The notes: a model not told the origin generated them from the sequence alone. Numbered from the stretch's first letter, positions 1 to 10,600 are shown. The stretch is 64,000 nt of DNA from an uncultured Verrucomicrobiales bacterium (GCA_947039485.1 CAMQZC010000008.1:20879-84878), one strand, 5' to 3'. Translations and numbers: made by a program.

Positions 1-2
1 TC

Positions 3-2954
3 CTCCCCACCCTCGGTGGTCAGACGGCACTCAACTGCGCTATGGACCTCGACCGTCTGGGTATCCTCACCGCTCACAACGTACGCATGATTGGTGCCAC
101 CGCTGACGCGATTGACAAGGGCGAAGATCGCCTGCGATTCAAGGACGCCATGATCAAGATTGGTCTTGATGTCCCCGCCTCTGGTGTAGCCCACACAATG
201 GCTGAAGCTTGGGACGTTGCCAACACAGTGGTTGGTCGCTACCCCCTCATCATTCGCCCTGCCTTCACCCTCGGTGGTACAGGCGGCGGCATCGCTTACA
301 ACAAGGCTGAGTTTGAGGATATTGTAGGCCGTGGCCTCGACCTCTCCCCTGTCACAGAAGTGCTCATTGAAGAGTCTCTGCTGGGTTGGAAAGAATTCGA
401 AATGGAGGTCATGCGCGACCGCAATGACAACTGCGTGGTGATTTGCTCCATTGAGAATTTCGACCCCATGGGCGTACACACAGGTGACTCAATCACAGTG
501 GCTCCTATCCAGACGCTCACTGACCGTGAGTATCAATGCATGCGCGATGCATCATTCGCCGTTATCCGCGAGATTGGCGTTGAGACTGGTGGTTCTAACA
601 TTCAGTTCTCCATGGACCCCAAGACAGGTCGCATGATTGTCATTGAGATGAATCCCCGCGTGAGCCGCAGCTCCGCTCTCGCCTCCAAGGCAACGGGCTT
701 CCCCATCGCTAAGTTTGCTGCTAAGCTCGCTGTAGGTTACAGCCTCGATGAGCTGCGCAACGACATCACCCGCGAGACTCCTGCTTCCTTTGAGCCCTCA
801 ATTGACTACGTTGTCACCAAGATTCCTCGCTTCACCTTCGAGAAGTTCAAGAAGGCTGACGAGCGTCTCACTACCGCGATGAAGAGCGTGGGTGAGGTCA
901 TGAGCATCGGACGCACCTTTAAGGAATCCATGCAAAAGGCTCTCCGCTCCCTCGAAACTGGTCGCTGGGGCTTTGGCTTTGACACCAAGGAACCACAGAA
1001 CCCCACTCGTGCGGAAATCTGTGCCAAACTTACTATCCCCAACGCTGAGCGTATCTTCTGGCTGCAAACAGCCTTTGTCAATGGCTTCACTCAAGAAGAA
1101 ATCGTTGAGCTCACCGCTATCGACCCTTGGTTCATCGACCAGCTTGAGCAAATTGCCGCTGCTGGGATGAATCTCAAGAATCTCGACCTGCGCGAGGCCA
1201 AGCGTCTCGGCTTTGCTGACCGCCAAATCGCACTCGCTCGCGGCTGCACGGAGGACGATGTACGCGCACAGCGCAAGGAAAAGGGCATCATCCCCACCTA
1301 CCGCCTCGTTGACACCTGCGCGGCTGAGTTTGAGGCTTACACGCCCTACTACTACTCCACCTATGGTGAAGAAAACGAGGCTCGACCCAACGATAAGAAG
1401 AAGATTGTCATCCTCGGTGGTGGTCCCAACCGCATCGGTCAGGGTATTGAGTTTGACTACTGCTGCGTGCACGCATCCTTTGCTCTCAAGGAGCTAGGCT
1501 ATGAGACTATCATGGTCAACAGCAATCCTGAGACGGTCTCTACTGACTATGACACCTCAGACAAGCTTTACTTCGAGCCTCTCACTCTTGAGGATGTGCT
1601 CAACATCTGCGATCAGGAGCAGCCTCACGGCGTGATTGTCCAATTTGGCGGTCAAACTCCTCTCAATCTCGCAGCGGCTCTCGAAGAACGCGGTGTACCC
1701 ATCATCGGCACAAGCCCACGCAGCATTGAGCTGGCAGAAGACCGCAAGTACTTCTCAGCCCTGCTCGATGAGCTCGACCTCAAGCAGGCCGAGGCAGGCA
1801 CTGCCACCAATGAAGATGAGGCTATCGTCGTTGCTAACCGCATCGGCTACCCTGTGCTCGTACGCCCCTCCTTCGTGCTGGGTGGCCGCGCCATGATGAT
1901 TGTCTACAGTGAAGCTGAGCTGCGCACCTACATGCGTGAAGCTGTTGATGCCTCTCCTGAGCGTCCTGTGCTGGTTGACCGCTTCCTTGAGAACGCCATG
2001 GAGATTGACGTTGACGTCATCGCTGATGGAGAGACTCAAGTCATCGGTGCCATCATGCAGCACGTTGAGCCAGCGGGTATTCACTCCGGTGACTCCGCTT
2101 GCATCATCCCCCCCAGCCAAGTCAGCGATGCCATGATGGCTGAGATGACTCGCGCCGCTAAGTCACTTGCCCAAAAGCTTGAGGTACGCGGTCTGATGAA
2201 CTGCCAGTTCGCCATCAAGGATGAGGAACTCTACATCATCGAGGTCAACCCACGCGCTAGCCGCACCGTACCCTTTGTCTCCAAGACAATTGGCGTACCT
2301 CTTGCCAAGCTTGCTGCTAAAGTCATGAGCGGTATGACCCTCAAGGAGCTCGGATTCACCACTGAGGTGACTGTGCCCTACTACACTGTCAAGGAAGCTG
2401 TCTTCCCATGGAATCGCTTCCAAGGTATTGACGTCGTACTAGGACCTGAGATGCACTCCACAGGTGAGGTTATGGGTATCGACCGCGATCCCGATATTGC
2501 TTATCTCAAGAGCCAAATCTCCGCCTTTAACACCCTGCCATCAGAGGGCAAAGTCTTTGTATCGGTCAATGACCGCGACAAGGCAGCTGTCCTCCCCATC
2601 GCAGAAAAACTCATTACCGCAGGCTTTAGCATCTGTGCGACCAAGGGTACAATGGACCATCTGGTAGCTAATAACATCACCTGTGAGCGTGCTTACAAGG
2701 TGCTTGAGGGTCAACGCCCCAACATTGTCGACTGCATCAAAAATGGTGACATCGTCTTCATCGTCAACAGCCCCGGCTCCCATGACGCTCGCGAAGATGA
2801 GGTAGCTATCCGCGCTGCCGCGGTGAGCAACCGAATCTCCTACTGCACCAACATGTCTGGCGCTGCTGCCTGTGCTTCCGCCATGCTCAACAGCATTGAC
2901 AAGGAAACAGAGGTCTGCACAATCCAAGAATATCATGCGATCTTAAAAGGATAA
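3..2954 (+). CDS. carB: Carbamoyl-phosphate synthase large subunit, 5' end outside the window
   Basis: CarB makes carbamoyl phosphate from bicarbonate, ATP and the ammonia delivered by CarA, feeding pyrimidine and arginine synthesis in the cytoplasm. The open frame continues to the left edge: codons before the first ATG (position 42) read [13 protein letters not shown], a conserved part of the first ATP-grasp half. The true start therefore lies upstream, and roughly 90 residues are missing compared with the usual length of about 1070. Two ATP-grasp halves are visible (the second carries [20 protein letters not shown] and GGQTPLNLA), followed by a C-terminal MGS-like allosteric domain ([11 protein letters not shown] onward). 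A strong hairpin terminator follows the stop. Confidence 0.97.
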   Translation, partial: LPTLGGQTALNCAMDLDRLGILTAHNVRMIGATADAIDKGEDRLRFKDAMIKIGLDVPASGVAHTMAEAWDVANTVVGRYPLIIRPAFTLGGTGGGIAYNKAEFEDIVGRGLDLSPVTEVLIEESLLGWKEFEMEVMRDRNDNCVVICSIENFDPMGVHTGDSITVAPIQTLTDREYQCMRDASFAVIREIGVETGGSNIQFSMDPKTGRMIVIEMNPRVSRSSALASKATGFPIAKFAAKLAVGYSLDELRNDITRETPASFEPSIDYVVTKIPRFTFEKFKKADERLTTAMKSVGEVMSIGRTFKESMQKALRSLETGRWGFGFDTKEPQNPTRAEICAKLTIPNAERIFWLQTAFVNGFTQEEIVELTAIDPWFIDQLEQIAAAGMNLKNLDLREAKRLGFADRQIALARGCTEDDVRAQRKEKGIIPTYRLVDTCAAEFEAYTPYYYSTYGEENEARPNDKKKIVILGGGPNRIGQGIEFDYCCVHASFALKELGYETIMVNSNPETVSTDYDTSDKLYFEPLTLEDVLNICDQEQPHGVIVQFGGQTPLNLAAALEERGVPIIGTSPRSIELAEDRKYFSALLDELDLKQAEAGTATNEDEAIVVANRIGYPVLVRPSFVLGGRAMMIVYSEAELRTYMREAVDASPERPVLVDRFLENAMEIDVDVIADGETQVIGAIMQHVEPAGIHSGDSACIIPPSQVSDAMMAEMTRAAKSLAQKLEVRGLMNCQFAIKDEELYIIEVNPRASRTVPFVSKTIGVPLAKLAAKVMSGMTLKELGFTTEVTVPYYTVKEAVFPWNRFQGIDVVLGPEMHSTGEVMGIDRDPDIAYLKSQISAFNTLPSEGKVFVSVNDRDKAAVLPIAEKLITAGFSICATKGTMDHLVANNITCERAYKVLEGQRPNIVDCIKNGDIVFIVNSPGSHDAREDEVAIRAAAVSNRISYCTNMSGAAACASAMLNSIDKETEVCTIQEYHAILKG

Positions 2955-2976
2955 ACAACACTCTAACAACAACTTA

Positions 2977-3015
2977 CTCACAGCAGTCGATATTTCGACT
3001 GCTGTGAGCTTGTTT
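2977..3015 (+). terminator. Rho-independent terminator of carB
   Basis: A perfect 14-bp stem (CTCACAGCAGTCGA pairing with TCGACTGCTGTGAG) has a 4-base loop and is followed by CTTGTTT. It starts 22 bases after the carB stop. Confidence 0.8.
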
Positions 3016-3023
3016 CCAGCAAG

Positions 3024-4322
3024 ATGATCAGCAGCACTATCCAGCCACGCCCCGAGCGATCCCTGTACATGGGTTGCTTTGCCGCGCCTGCGATTGAGCA
3101 AATACGCGTAGCTTTCATCGGGATGGGGAGACGCGCCCAGCATCTCAGCACCCTGCTCGCCCCCATGGAGGGTGTGAGTATCGTGGGCATCTGCGACATC
3201 AAGCCCGAGCGCACGGAGGAGGCCTTGTCCATCCTCCATGAGCTAGCTGAGCCCTCTGCCACCTGCTACGGTAAGGATGAGCTGGACTACCAACGCATGC
3301 TAGCTGAGCTCAAACCTGATGCGGTCTTTATCACCGTGGGTTGGAACCATCACGCGACGGTCGCCTGCGCCTGCATGGAAGCAGGTGCCCATGCCTTTGT
3401 CGAGGTACCCCTCGCTACCTCCATCAAGGATCTCTGGCAGATTGTTGATAGCTCTGAGAAGCATCAACGCCACTGCATGATGATGGAGAATGCTAACTAC
3501 GGCCGTCACGAGCTACTCTTTCTCAACATGGTGCGCCTCGGTCTCATCGGGGAACCCGTGCATGCGGAGGGAGCCTACATCCATGACCTGCGCTTCACCC
3601 TGACGGATGACAATCGCACTGAGTCCGAGTGGCGCACGCGCCACTACTTGCATCGCAATGGCAATCTTTACCCCACCCACGGGCTAGGCTCGCTCTCTCA
3701 ATATATGAATCTGGGGAGAGGCTGCGACAGCTTCTCTCACCTCGTCTCTATGTCGAGCAGCTCAAGGGGCTTTGGAAACTACAGCAGCGAGCACTTCCCT
3801 GCGGATCATGAGTGGAACAGTCAGCCCTTTGCCTGTGGCGATATCAACACCTCTATCATCCAGACCTGCATGGGGCGCAGCATCATGCTGCAATGGGATG
3901 AGTGCAGCATGCGTCCCTACACGCGACACAACTTTATCCAAGGCACACGAGGTATCCTCGCAGGCTACCCCACGCGCGTCATCTCCGAGCTCCTCGGTGC
4001 CAAGGAGCACGATGATTGGACTCAGGGGGAGGCCCTGGAGGCTATCTATAAGCAGTATGATCACCCCCTCTGGAAGAGGCTGGGCGCACGTGGCGAGGAG
4101 TTAGCTGGCAAGCGAGCTCGCGACTACATCATGCTCAGTCGCATTGTCCACTGCCTGCGCAGGGGAGAGCCCCTCGACCAGAACGTCTATGAGGGAGCCT
4201 ACTGGTCATCAGTCGCCGAGCTCAGCGAGCGCTCTGTGGCGGCCGCTGGAGAGCCTGCTAGCTTCCCCGATTTCACGCGTGGCGACTGGCGCAAGACGCC
4301 TGGTATCATCATCCACGACTAA
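3024..4322 (+). CDS. GH109-family (Gfo/Idh/MocA-fold) putative alpha-N-acetylgalactosaminidase
   Basis: GH109 enzymes use a tightly bound NAD+ in an oxidation/elimination cycle to release terminal alpha-GalNAc, for example from mucin O-glycans. The 432-aa protein has an N-terminal Rossmann motif (FIGMGRRA, about residue 35) and the blocks typical of GH109: ENANYGRHELL, EGAYIHDLR, NGNLYPTHGLG and HNFIQGTRG. The Tyr and His of YPTH match the family's catalytic region. No clear Sec or Tat signal peptide is seen, unlike some secreted relatives. An internal ATG at 3069 just before the Rossmann strand is an alternative start. It could instead be a Gfo/Idh/MocA dehydrogenase of another specificity, but the GH109 blocks argue against that. 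Confidence 0.85.
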   Translation: MISSTIQPRPERSLYMGCFAAPAIEQIRVAFIGMGRRAQHLSTLLAPMEGVSIVGICDIKPERTEEALSILHELAEPSATCYGKDELDYQRMLAELKPDAVFITVGWNHHATVACACMEAGAHAFVEVPLATSIKDLWQIVDSSEKHQRHCMMMENANYGRHELLFLNMVRLGLIGEPVHAEGAYIHDLRFTLTDDNRTESEWRTRHYLHRNGNLYPTHGLGSLSQYMNLGRGCDSFSHLVSMSSSSRGFGNYSSEHFPADHEWNSQPFACGDINTSIIQTCMGRSIMLQWDECSMRPYTRHNFIQGTRGILAGYPTRVISELLGAKEHDDWTQGEALEAIYKQYDHPLWKRLGARGEELAGKRARDYIMLSRIVHCLRRGEPLDQNVYEGAYWSSVAELSERSVAAAGEPASFPDFTRGDWRKTPGIIIHD

Positions 4323-4415
4323 TTCCGTATAGTTACCCTACCCCCTCTGGGCTGGGTGATTTTCTCGAGGCCTTCTATTTGAGTACTTTCTCGATCTCAT
4401 ATATGATGAGCTGTG

Positions 4416-4982
4416 ATGACTACATCCACACGAGATACACAAATTGGCGTGAGCTATATGCTGCGAGCAACCGCAGCAGCCACGATAAGCGCAAAGGTCG
4501 GCAAGGTGACCTATACACTAGCCAGACACACAGGAGACGAGAGTGCTCTATTCTTCATCTCTCCTGCCACACAGGTTACGATTGAGCATGAGGGCGATTT
4601 TGTCTTAACCTATTGTTTTAAAGGAGCCTTCGCGTCTGCTTCAGGCGAAGGCGCAAAAAGAAATGCATCACTCCAGCGAGTTGAACTAACCGATAACAGC
4701 CATCTCCTACTTGAAGGAAGCATGTACTATGTCCTGCCCCCCTCAGCGGCACTCAAACTAACGGGCTGGGTCAATCCTCAGACCGATAGAGTATGCACCT
4801 GCGAACTGGAGCTCAACCCAGGGGCACGAGTTGACTGGTCAGCTCTAGCTAGCGTCTGCATCGACGGTGGCACCCTACCAGTCGAAATTGCCCAAGGCTC
4901 AGCTGAGGTCTACGCCATCCGCTGGACAGGACAAAACACGCTCATCAACCACGCGTACTCCGTCAAACTAACAAGCAACTAA
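4416..4982 (+). CDS. Unrecognised 188-aa protein, possibly phage-structural
   Basis: I do not recognise this protein. It has no signal peptide or membrane segment and a mixed, beta-rich-looking composition (for example FVLTYCFKGAF and LTGWVNPQTDRVCTCELEL). The track starts at a GTG (4413); the adjacent ATG at 4416 looks more likely. Its stop lies one base before the start of the next gene, which has a phage-tail-type C-terminus, so the two are probably co-transcribed. A phage-derived tail or adhesion role is only inferred from that neighbour. Confidence 0.6.
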   Translation: MTTSTRDTQIGVSYMLRATAAATISAKVGKVTYTLARHTGDESALFFISPATQVTIEHEGDFVLTYCFKGAFASASGEGAKRNASLQRVELTDNSHLLLEGSMYYVLPPSAALKLTGWVNPQTDRVCTCELELNPGARVDWSALASVCIDGGTLPVEIAQGSAEVYAIRWTGQNTLINHAYSVKLTSN

Positions 4983-4983
4983 T

Positions 4984-5535
4984 ATGTCCTACGCAAAATT
5001 CAACGACAAGGCAGATATTGAGTTCTTCCAGCGCATCCCCAACATCACAGGAGCCACAAAGGAAGAGATCGAATGCTATGCGACAGAGGCTGGATACAAA
5101 AGCATCCTGACGCGCAGCAAAACTCACCAATACTGCGAGAAGAACTACCGAGAGACAAGCAAATGCATCATCGAGGAGTGGCTTGAGATGAGCTATGAGC
5201 AGGCCGCGAGCTCACATAAACAGCGCGCCGAGCAGCGCGCTAACGAAGCCATTGCCACCACAGCACAAGTTGATGTGAGCGGCCTCGGTCTGAGCGCCAT
5301 CTACAGCCCAGAGAAACAAACAGAGCTATCCAATCTACTCGTCCTCGGCATAGGCGCGAGCTACATTGATGCTGATGGGCACGCTCATGAGATGAGCATT
5401 GAGCAGCTGCGCGAGATAGCGCTCGCACTCATGGCACATAAATCCGCTATTGAGGCTCAGAAGCTCAGCTGCATCAGAGCTATTGATACCGCAACTACAG
5501 CGGCAGAAGTAGCCGCCGTTGCAATCGACTACTGA
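4984..5535 (+). CDS. Phage-tail-type protein with DUF4376-like C-terminus
   Basis: The protein has 183 aa. The last ~75 residues (YIDADGHAHEMSIEQLREIA ... AIDTATTAAEVAAV) follow the DUF4376 pattern found at the end of phage tail-fibre and tail-associated proteins. The N-terminal 100 residues are charged and largely helical, without a recognised domain. The start is one base after the upstream stop, and both genes end at the same strong terminator. No capsid, portal, terminase or integrase genes are nearby, so this is an orphan pair rather than a prophage. Confidence 0.6.
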   Translation: MSYAKFNDKADIEFFQRIPNITGATKEEIECYATEAGYKSILTRSKTHQYCEKNYRETSKCIIEEWLEMSYEQAASSHKQRAEQRANEAIATTAQVDVSGLGLSAIYSPEKQTELSNLLVLGIGASYIDADGHAHEMSIEQLREIALALMAHKSAIEAQKLSCIRAIDTATTAAEVAAVAIDY

Positions 5536-5550
5536 TGCCTCGACAATAAA

Positions 5551-5583
5551 AAACAGTCTCTCGCAATCGAGAGACTGTTTTTT
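5551..5583. terminator. Bidirectional terminator
   Basis: A 13-bp stem (AAACAGTCTCTCG / CGAGAGACTGTTT) around a CAAT loop is flanked by A and T runs on both sides. It can end the plus-strand pair (4416-5535) and the convergent minus-strand Cys-rich gene. Confidence 0.85.
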
Positions 5584-5604
5584 GCTATTAAGATATCTAG
5601 AATC

Positions 5605-6021
5605 TTAGACTGCAGGAGCAGGTGTAGGTGCTACGCATTGTGTTGCAGGGACGAGCTTGATGGCTTTGCAATGCTTATGAGCAGGAGCGGCACATGGCTT
5701 GCAGGATGTTGCTGGAGCAAGCTTCATGGCTTTGCAGCACTTCTGAGCTGGTGCTGCGCAGGGCTTGCAGGGCTTGCAGGCAGGAGCGGCACATGGCTTG
5801 CATGGCTTGCATGGCTTACATGGCTTGCAGGCAGGAGCTGCGCAGGGCTTGCAGGATGTTGCTGGAGCAAGCTTCATTGCTTTGCAGCACTTCTGAGCTG
5901 GGACTACTTGAGCTGGTGCTACTAGAGCTGGTGCGACTTGAGTAGGTGCTACTTGAGTCGGTGCTACTTGAGCAAGGATTGGCAGAGCTGCCAACAGGGC
6001 GAAAATCAATGATTTCTTCAT
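5605..6021 (-). CDS. Secreted Cys/Pro/Ala/Lys repeat protein with CKPC motifs
   Basis: The 138-aa protein begins with a convincing Sec signal peptide (MKKSLIFALLAALPILA). Five Val-Ala-Pro pentapeptides follow (QVAPT, QVAPA, LVAPA type), then a Cys-rich region with 18 cysteines arranged as CKPC and KCC units. A module of about 22 residues starting QKCCKAMKLAPATSC occurs twice, with a third diverged copy starting HKHCKAIKLVPATQC. No Asp or Glu occurs anywhere, so the mature protein is strongly basic. The CxxC density suggests metal binding or heavy disulfide bonding in the envelope, but I recognise no family. The near-identical repeats imply recent expansion and probable length variation. Confidence 0.7.
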   Translation of the reverse strand: MKKSLIFALLAALPILAQVAPTQVAPTQVAPALVAPAQVVPAQKCCKAMKLAPATSCKPCAAPACKPCKPCKPCKPCAAPACKPCKPCAAPAQKCCKAMKLAPATSCKPCAAPAHKHCKAIKLVPATQCVAPTPAPAV

Positions 6022-6135
6022 ATTATTTGATGTTTTAGTGGGTTAGATACGAAGCCCAAGACATCTCGGGCAAGTCTCTATAGACTCTCATTTTCGGGCT
6101 GATTAATCAAGCCTTATTCGAGTCTTATTCGAAAT

Positions 6136-6174
6136 GAAAAGCGAGCCAGCAAGCTCATAGAGGCTGCTGGCTCG
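6136..6174 (-). terminator. Terminator downstream of rph
   Basis: A 10-bp stem (CGAGCCAGCA / TGCTGGCTCG) is followed on the minus strand by CTTTTCATTT. It lies between rph and the Cys-rich gene, which are both read on the minus strand. Confidence 0.6.
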
Positions 6175-6195
6175 AGAATTAAGGGATAAATAATT

Positions 6196-6978
6196 TTACT
6201 TACGCGCGAAGAAGTCACGCAGATTGGAGAGGTCGCTTGGCACAGTCTCATCAGCTCGGGCGATAGCCTCACGCTGGACGACGGCTATGTCTTGGACGCC
6301 CTTGCTAGCAAGAGCAATCATCTGAGCCATCTCATCAGGGGTAAAGACAGCCTCCTCACCAGAGCCCTGCAGCTCGACAAACTCACCGGCATCAGTCATG
6401 ACAACATTCATGTCAACCTCCGCATCACGGTCCTCTACGTAGCAAAGGTCAAGCAGGACGGTGCCCTCGCACTTCCCAACGGAGACCGCGGAGATGAGCT
6501 TCTTGAGGGGACTTTTCACAAGGAGACCCTTTGATACGAGCCGATTGAGGGCGATAGCGAGGGCGACTGTTGCGCCCGTGATGCTAGCGGTACGTGTACC
6601 ACCATCAGCCTGCAGGACATCACAGTCAATCCAGATGGTACGTGGCCCGAGGGCTTCTAAATCAACTGCCGCACGGAGACTACGGCCAATAAGTCGCTGA
6701 ATCTCAACAGAGCGACCATCAACACGGCCAGAGGTGCTATCGCGACGCTTGCGATCGAGCGTGGAGTAAGGCAGCATGGCGTACTCAGCAGTGAGCCAGC
6801 CACCGCTGACGCGCTGATTCTTCATCCAGCGTGGCACATCTTCTTCAATGGTCACCGCGCAAATCACGCGTGTGTCACCAAAGCAGGCAATTACGGAGGC
6901 TGAGGCGTGGGGAGCCACGTCTAGGATAAACTCAAGGGGGCGCATCTGATCGAGGCTACGGTCATCGTGTCGTTTCAT
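6196..6978 (-). CDS. rph: Ribonuclease PH
   Basis: RNase PH is a phosphate-dependent 3'-5' exoribonuclease that trims tRNA precursors. The 260-aa product (from the ATG at 6978, giving MKRHDDRSLDQMRP) has the family blocks DGRSVEIQRLIGRSLRAA, DCDVLQADGGTRTASITGA and VDMNVVMTDAGEFVELQG. The track start six codons upstream is less likely because family members begin close to the R-x-D-x-R region. The gene stands alone, divergent from the rhodanese gene. Confidence 0.95.
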   Translation of the reverse strand: MKRHDDRSLDQMRPLEFILDVAPHASASVIACFGDTRVICAVTIEEDVPRWMKNQRVSGGWLTAEYAMLPYSTLDRKRRDSTSGRVDGRSVEIQRLIGRSLRAAVDLEALGPRTIWIDCDVLQADGGTRTASITGATVALAIALNRLVSKGLLVKSPLKKLISAVSVGKCEGTVLLDLCYVEDRDAEVDMNVVMTDAGEFVELQGSGEEAVFTPDEMAQMIALASKGVQDIAVVQREAIARADETVPSDLSNLRDFFARK

Positions 6979-7029
6979 ATGGAGAGACTCTAGCACATCC
7001 AGCGCGCGCTAACAATGGCAAAATGAGCA

Positions 7030-7058
7030 TTGACAGAATCCGCTTCACTATGTTAATT
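7030..7058 (+). promoter_or_regulatory. Sigma-70-type promoter for the rhodanese gene
   Basis: TTGACA and TTAATT are separated by 17 bp. They lie about 50 bases upstream of the ATG at 7111, in the divergent intergenic region with rph. Confidence 0.55.
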
Positions 7059-7110
7059 TACCTCTAGAGTAATTCAAATCCCATTACTCATCCCCTCCCA
7101 CCCTCTCTTT

Positions 7111-7593
7111 ATGAAGGACAGCCTCGCGCAATTCATCAAAATCGGTCTCATTATTCTCGGGTTCTCCATCATCCTCGCATGGCTAGACACCCGTATCTTC
7201 GAGCCCAATCGCATGCCTCCCTGCCAGCAAGATCAGCTGGCAGAACATCACATTTGCCTCGAAAAATTGCTCAAAGATTGGAGTGATAAGATCGTGTGGA
7301 TTGATGCACGCAATCAAAATGATTTTGAAGTCAATCACCTGCGCCTCCCTGACAACCGCATGTTCCAAATCCAGTCAGGCGACGAGATGCAACAACAAAT
7401 TGATGCCGCTATCGCCCGACTTCTTGAGGCCGGGGAGAAGGGCGAATGCGTGGTTGTCTTTTGCAGCATGGGGTGCAGCAAGGCAAATGATGTCGCCGCA
7501 GAGCTCCGTCAATTGGGTCTAATTGATGCGCCCGTCTTTATCCTTGAGAGAGGTTGGGATGCTATTAAGAAAGATAATAGCCTACTCAACTAA
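7111..7593 (+). CDS. Membrane-anchored rhodanese-domain protein
   Basis: A 160-aa protein with one N-terminal membrane segment (about residues 8-24, FIKIGLIILGFSIILAWL) and a rhodanese-like domain behind it. The domain shows the entry strand VWIDARNQNDFEVNHLRLP and the active-site loop CSMGCSKA near residue 117, with two cysteines. Rhodaneses carry sulfur as a Cys persulfide. The anchor suggests that the domain faces the periplasm, but its partner is unknown. It lies 13 bp upstream of the SNF2 gene and may share its transcript. Confidence 0.8.
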   Translation: MKDSLAQFIKIGLIILGFSIILAWLDTRIFEPNRMPPCQQDQLAEHHICLEKLLKDWSDKIVWIDARNQNDFEVNHLRLPDNRMFQIQSGDEMQQQIDAAIARLLEAGEKGECVVVFCSMGCSKANDVAAELRQLGLIDAPVFILERGWDAIKKDNSLLN

Positions 7594-7606
7594 ATAAACC
7601 TAGTCC

Positions 7607-10600
7607 ATGTCCTCCCCCTCGGCACAAACGCCTGATGAGCTCATCATCACCGCCTGTGCCATCCTAGACCCCCTCCCCGTCTCCCTCCTCCCCAAGGAGC
7701 TCCGAGGCAGGGCAGAAACACTTCATCATCGAGGACTACTCCTCATTGACAACGCTGGCTACTCAGTCAAGCAGCAGGAGCGCATCAGCCAGCTGCAAGC
7801 CAGATTTGAGGGCAATGCTGAGCTCGGCAGACTCATCGCCGCCATCATCCCCGAACTTCGCCTCCTCCCCCGACATCCTGGCGCCTCACATCTCCGCGCG
7901 TTGGCGCGATTTGCCCTCTGCAAAGGAGATGGTCCAGCCTTTCTAGAGAACTTTAATCTCTACGGGGACATGGTTCATCCGGGCTGGCACCCCGATCGTG
8001 ATCATCAGATCTTTTGGCCGTCAGTTCTCGGTGAGCAGCTGCTAGATGCCGAGCTGATTCCAGAAAGTAAGGCTAGCGAGGAGCTCTTTGCCCTACAGCT
8101 CGCATACTACAGCCTCCGTGAGCAGCCTGAGCAGATGGCGAGCCTCCTCCCCGATGCGACAGAGGAGCTCCTCTGCATCCACGACTGCCTCTGTGCTGAC
8201 CTCTCTCGCTTGCGCAGCCGTCCCAGCAGCCCCCTTTCTCAGGCCTGCATCCTACTGTTGCAAGGTGAATGGCAGGAGTCCCACCGCAGATTCAACAACT
8301 GCATGGGTAGAAGTCTACACGCAGGCATCCTCCTCCAGCAGCGCAGGATTCAATCAATACTCCCTCTGGCCCTACTCGCAGCCCTGCGAGCCAAGGCAGG
8401 CAGGCAGAGCATTGACCAAAGCATCAGCCTAATACTCAAAACGCTCCCTTCACAGAGCGGCTTAGCGCTCTGTACCGCCCTCGCCAAGCAAGACCCAGCC
8501 GACGCCTGCGCCGCAGCACAGGACATACGCCCCGAGACGGCCTTTGACCACATGCTACTCGCCATCCTCCCAAGCCCCCAAATCAGCGGAGAGCAAGCTC
8601 TGCAAGCCTGCGCTGCCAACTGGCCCCTCTACGCCCACTACATCGCAACAGCCCTACCCGAGATGGCAGAGCTAGCCATCTACCGCCACAAGGACATCGC
8701 CAGCATCGCCCCTCTACGACACATTGCCAGCCTAGCCCCTATCCCTGAGTTGGACGAAGAAAAGCGCATCTTTTGGGATATCCAGCTCGATGAGACAGGG
8801 CAGCGCATCAACAAGGTGCAACCACGCATCCTGCTCGCCTCAGACGAGGGAAAAAAACTCGGCCGCCCCATCTCCTACGACAAGCTGCGACGTGGAGACT
8901 ATGCGGCAGCCTGCTCCCAAGAGGATCTACGACTTATCCAGCATATCAGCAGAGATGAGCGACTGCACACCGCCGCTTGGAGCCTCAACAGCGCAGGCAT
9001 TGCCTCCCTCTCCCATCACCCGCGGCTGCGCCTCATCGGTGCCGCCTCAAGCCGCAGCCCTCTCCAGCTCCTGCCCCCCAGCAGCCCGCAGGCAGATCCC
9101 CGAGAGCTGAGCCGTCACGGCAATGGCCGCTACCAACTCGGTGCCAACGGCCAATTATCACTCAGTCCAAATCCTGACACACACGCCCTCGCCATCCTAC
9201 TGAGCTATCGCGAGCAAGTCCTACAATTTAGCCTCCCCCTATCCATCCCCTGCCCCTCAGGCCTACGCGCAGAGCGACTCGTTGAGCAGAGCTGGCAGGT
9301 TACAGGTGAGGTCGCCGCCCTACACGCCCTGCAATTACTCAAGGAGCTTGCGCATCAACAAGAGCTTCAACTCCTCTGGCAGGGATCGGAGCCCATCAGG
9401 CTCAGAGAGCGAGCCACTGGAGATATCCAGATTCAGATTCAAAAAAGCAAGCTGGGTCAGTGGCTAGAAATTGGCGCCCAGTTAGCGATAGATGAGAGCC
9501 TCGTTTACGAGCTCCGCGACCTGCTCCCCCTCTACCAACAGCGTGTCGGCAACTGCCTACCACTGGGCGAGGGGCAGTATCTCCCCCTCTCTCCCAAGCA
9601 GGAAGAGCAGCTCGCCTTTCTCTCCAGCGGCAGCTTTACCCAGCGCCGCAAGCAGCTCATGAGCCCAGCAGCCCAAGGCCGGCTGCATCAACTCTGGCCA
9701 GAGCAAATCCCCAGCTCAACTCCAAGCGAGGTAATAGTCACCCCCGCGACTCTACAAGCCCAGCTGCGTCCCTATCAGGAGTTTGGCTTCCGCTGGCTAG
9801 CCAAACACGCCGCCGCAGGCTGCGGCTGCTGCATCGCTGATGAGATGGGGCTAGGTAAGACCATCCAGCTACTCAGCCTACTGCTCCACCGTGCCGAGCA
9901 GGGCCCGAGCCTCATCATCGCCCCCCTCTCACTGCTGCGCAACTGGTGCAATGAAGCTGCCCAATTTGCCCCCACGCTACGCGTGCAGCTCTACAGCCGA
10001 GAACAGCCCCTGCAGCTAGCAGCAGGCGACATCCTCATCGCCAGCTACGGGCAAATTACCCACCAAATTGAGCACTTTAGCAGCATCCACTGGGACTGCA
10101 TCATCCTCGATGAGGCGCAGGCGATTAAAAACCCGCGCTCCCAGCGCAGCCGAGCCATCAACAAGCTGCACTCCACCTGCCGCATCGCCGCCACAGGCAG
10201 CCCACTCGAGAACCACATCAGCGAGCTCTGCACCATCATCAACATCCTCAACCCCAACCTACTGGGCAGCATACAAAAAACCCAGCGCGGACTGGAGCAA
10301 AAAGAACAGCTCTCAGCCATCCGCCAACTCATTGCCCCCCTCATCCTGCGCCGCCGCAAAAAGGACGTCCTCCCCGAGCTCCCCTCCATGATCGAGACCC
10401 TCATTGCCGTCGAGCTCAGCAAGCAGGAGAGGGCCCTCTACGAGAGCCACCGCCGAGCAGCCCTAGAGAGCCTCCAGCAGGAGAGCCACAGCAGCATCCA
10501 CGCACTCGCCGCACTCAACAAGATGCGCCGCATCTGCTGCCACGGCGGTCTCATCGATAAGCGCATCAAGGAATCCTCCAAGCTCACGCACCTCGCGGAG

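Noticed and set aside
798-1472. 224-aa minus-strand ORF opposite carB
   Set aside because: It lies wholly inside carB, which has clear family motifs. Its composition is that of an antisense shadow.
5605-6021. Repeats of the Cys-rich gene considered as a CRISPR array
   Set aside because: The repeats are adjacent, codon-phased and without unique spacers, and no cas genes are nearby. No CRISPR array is seen anywhere in the window.
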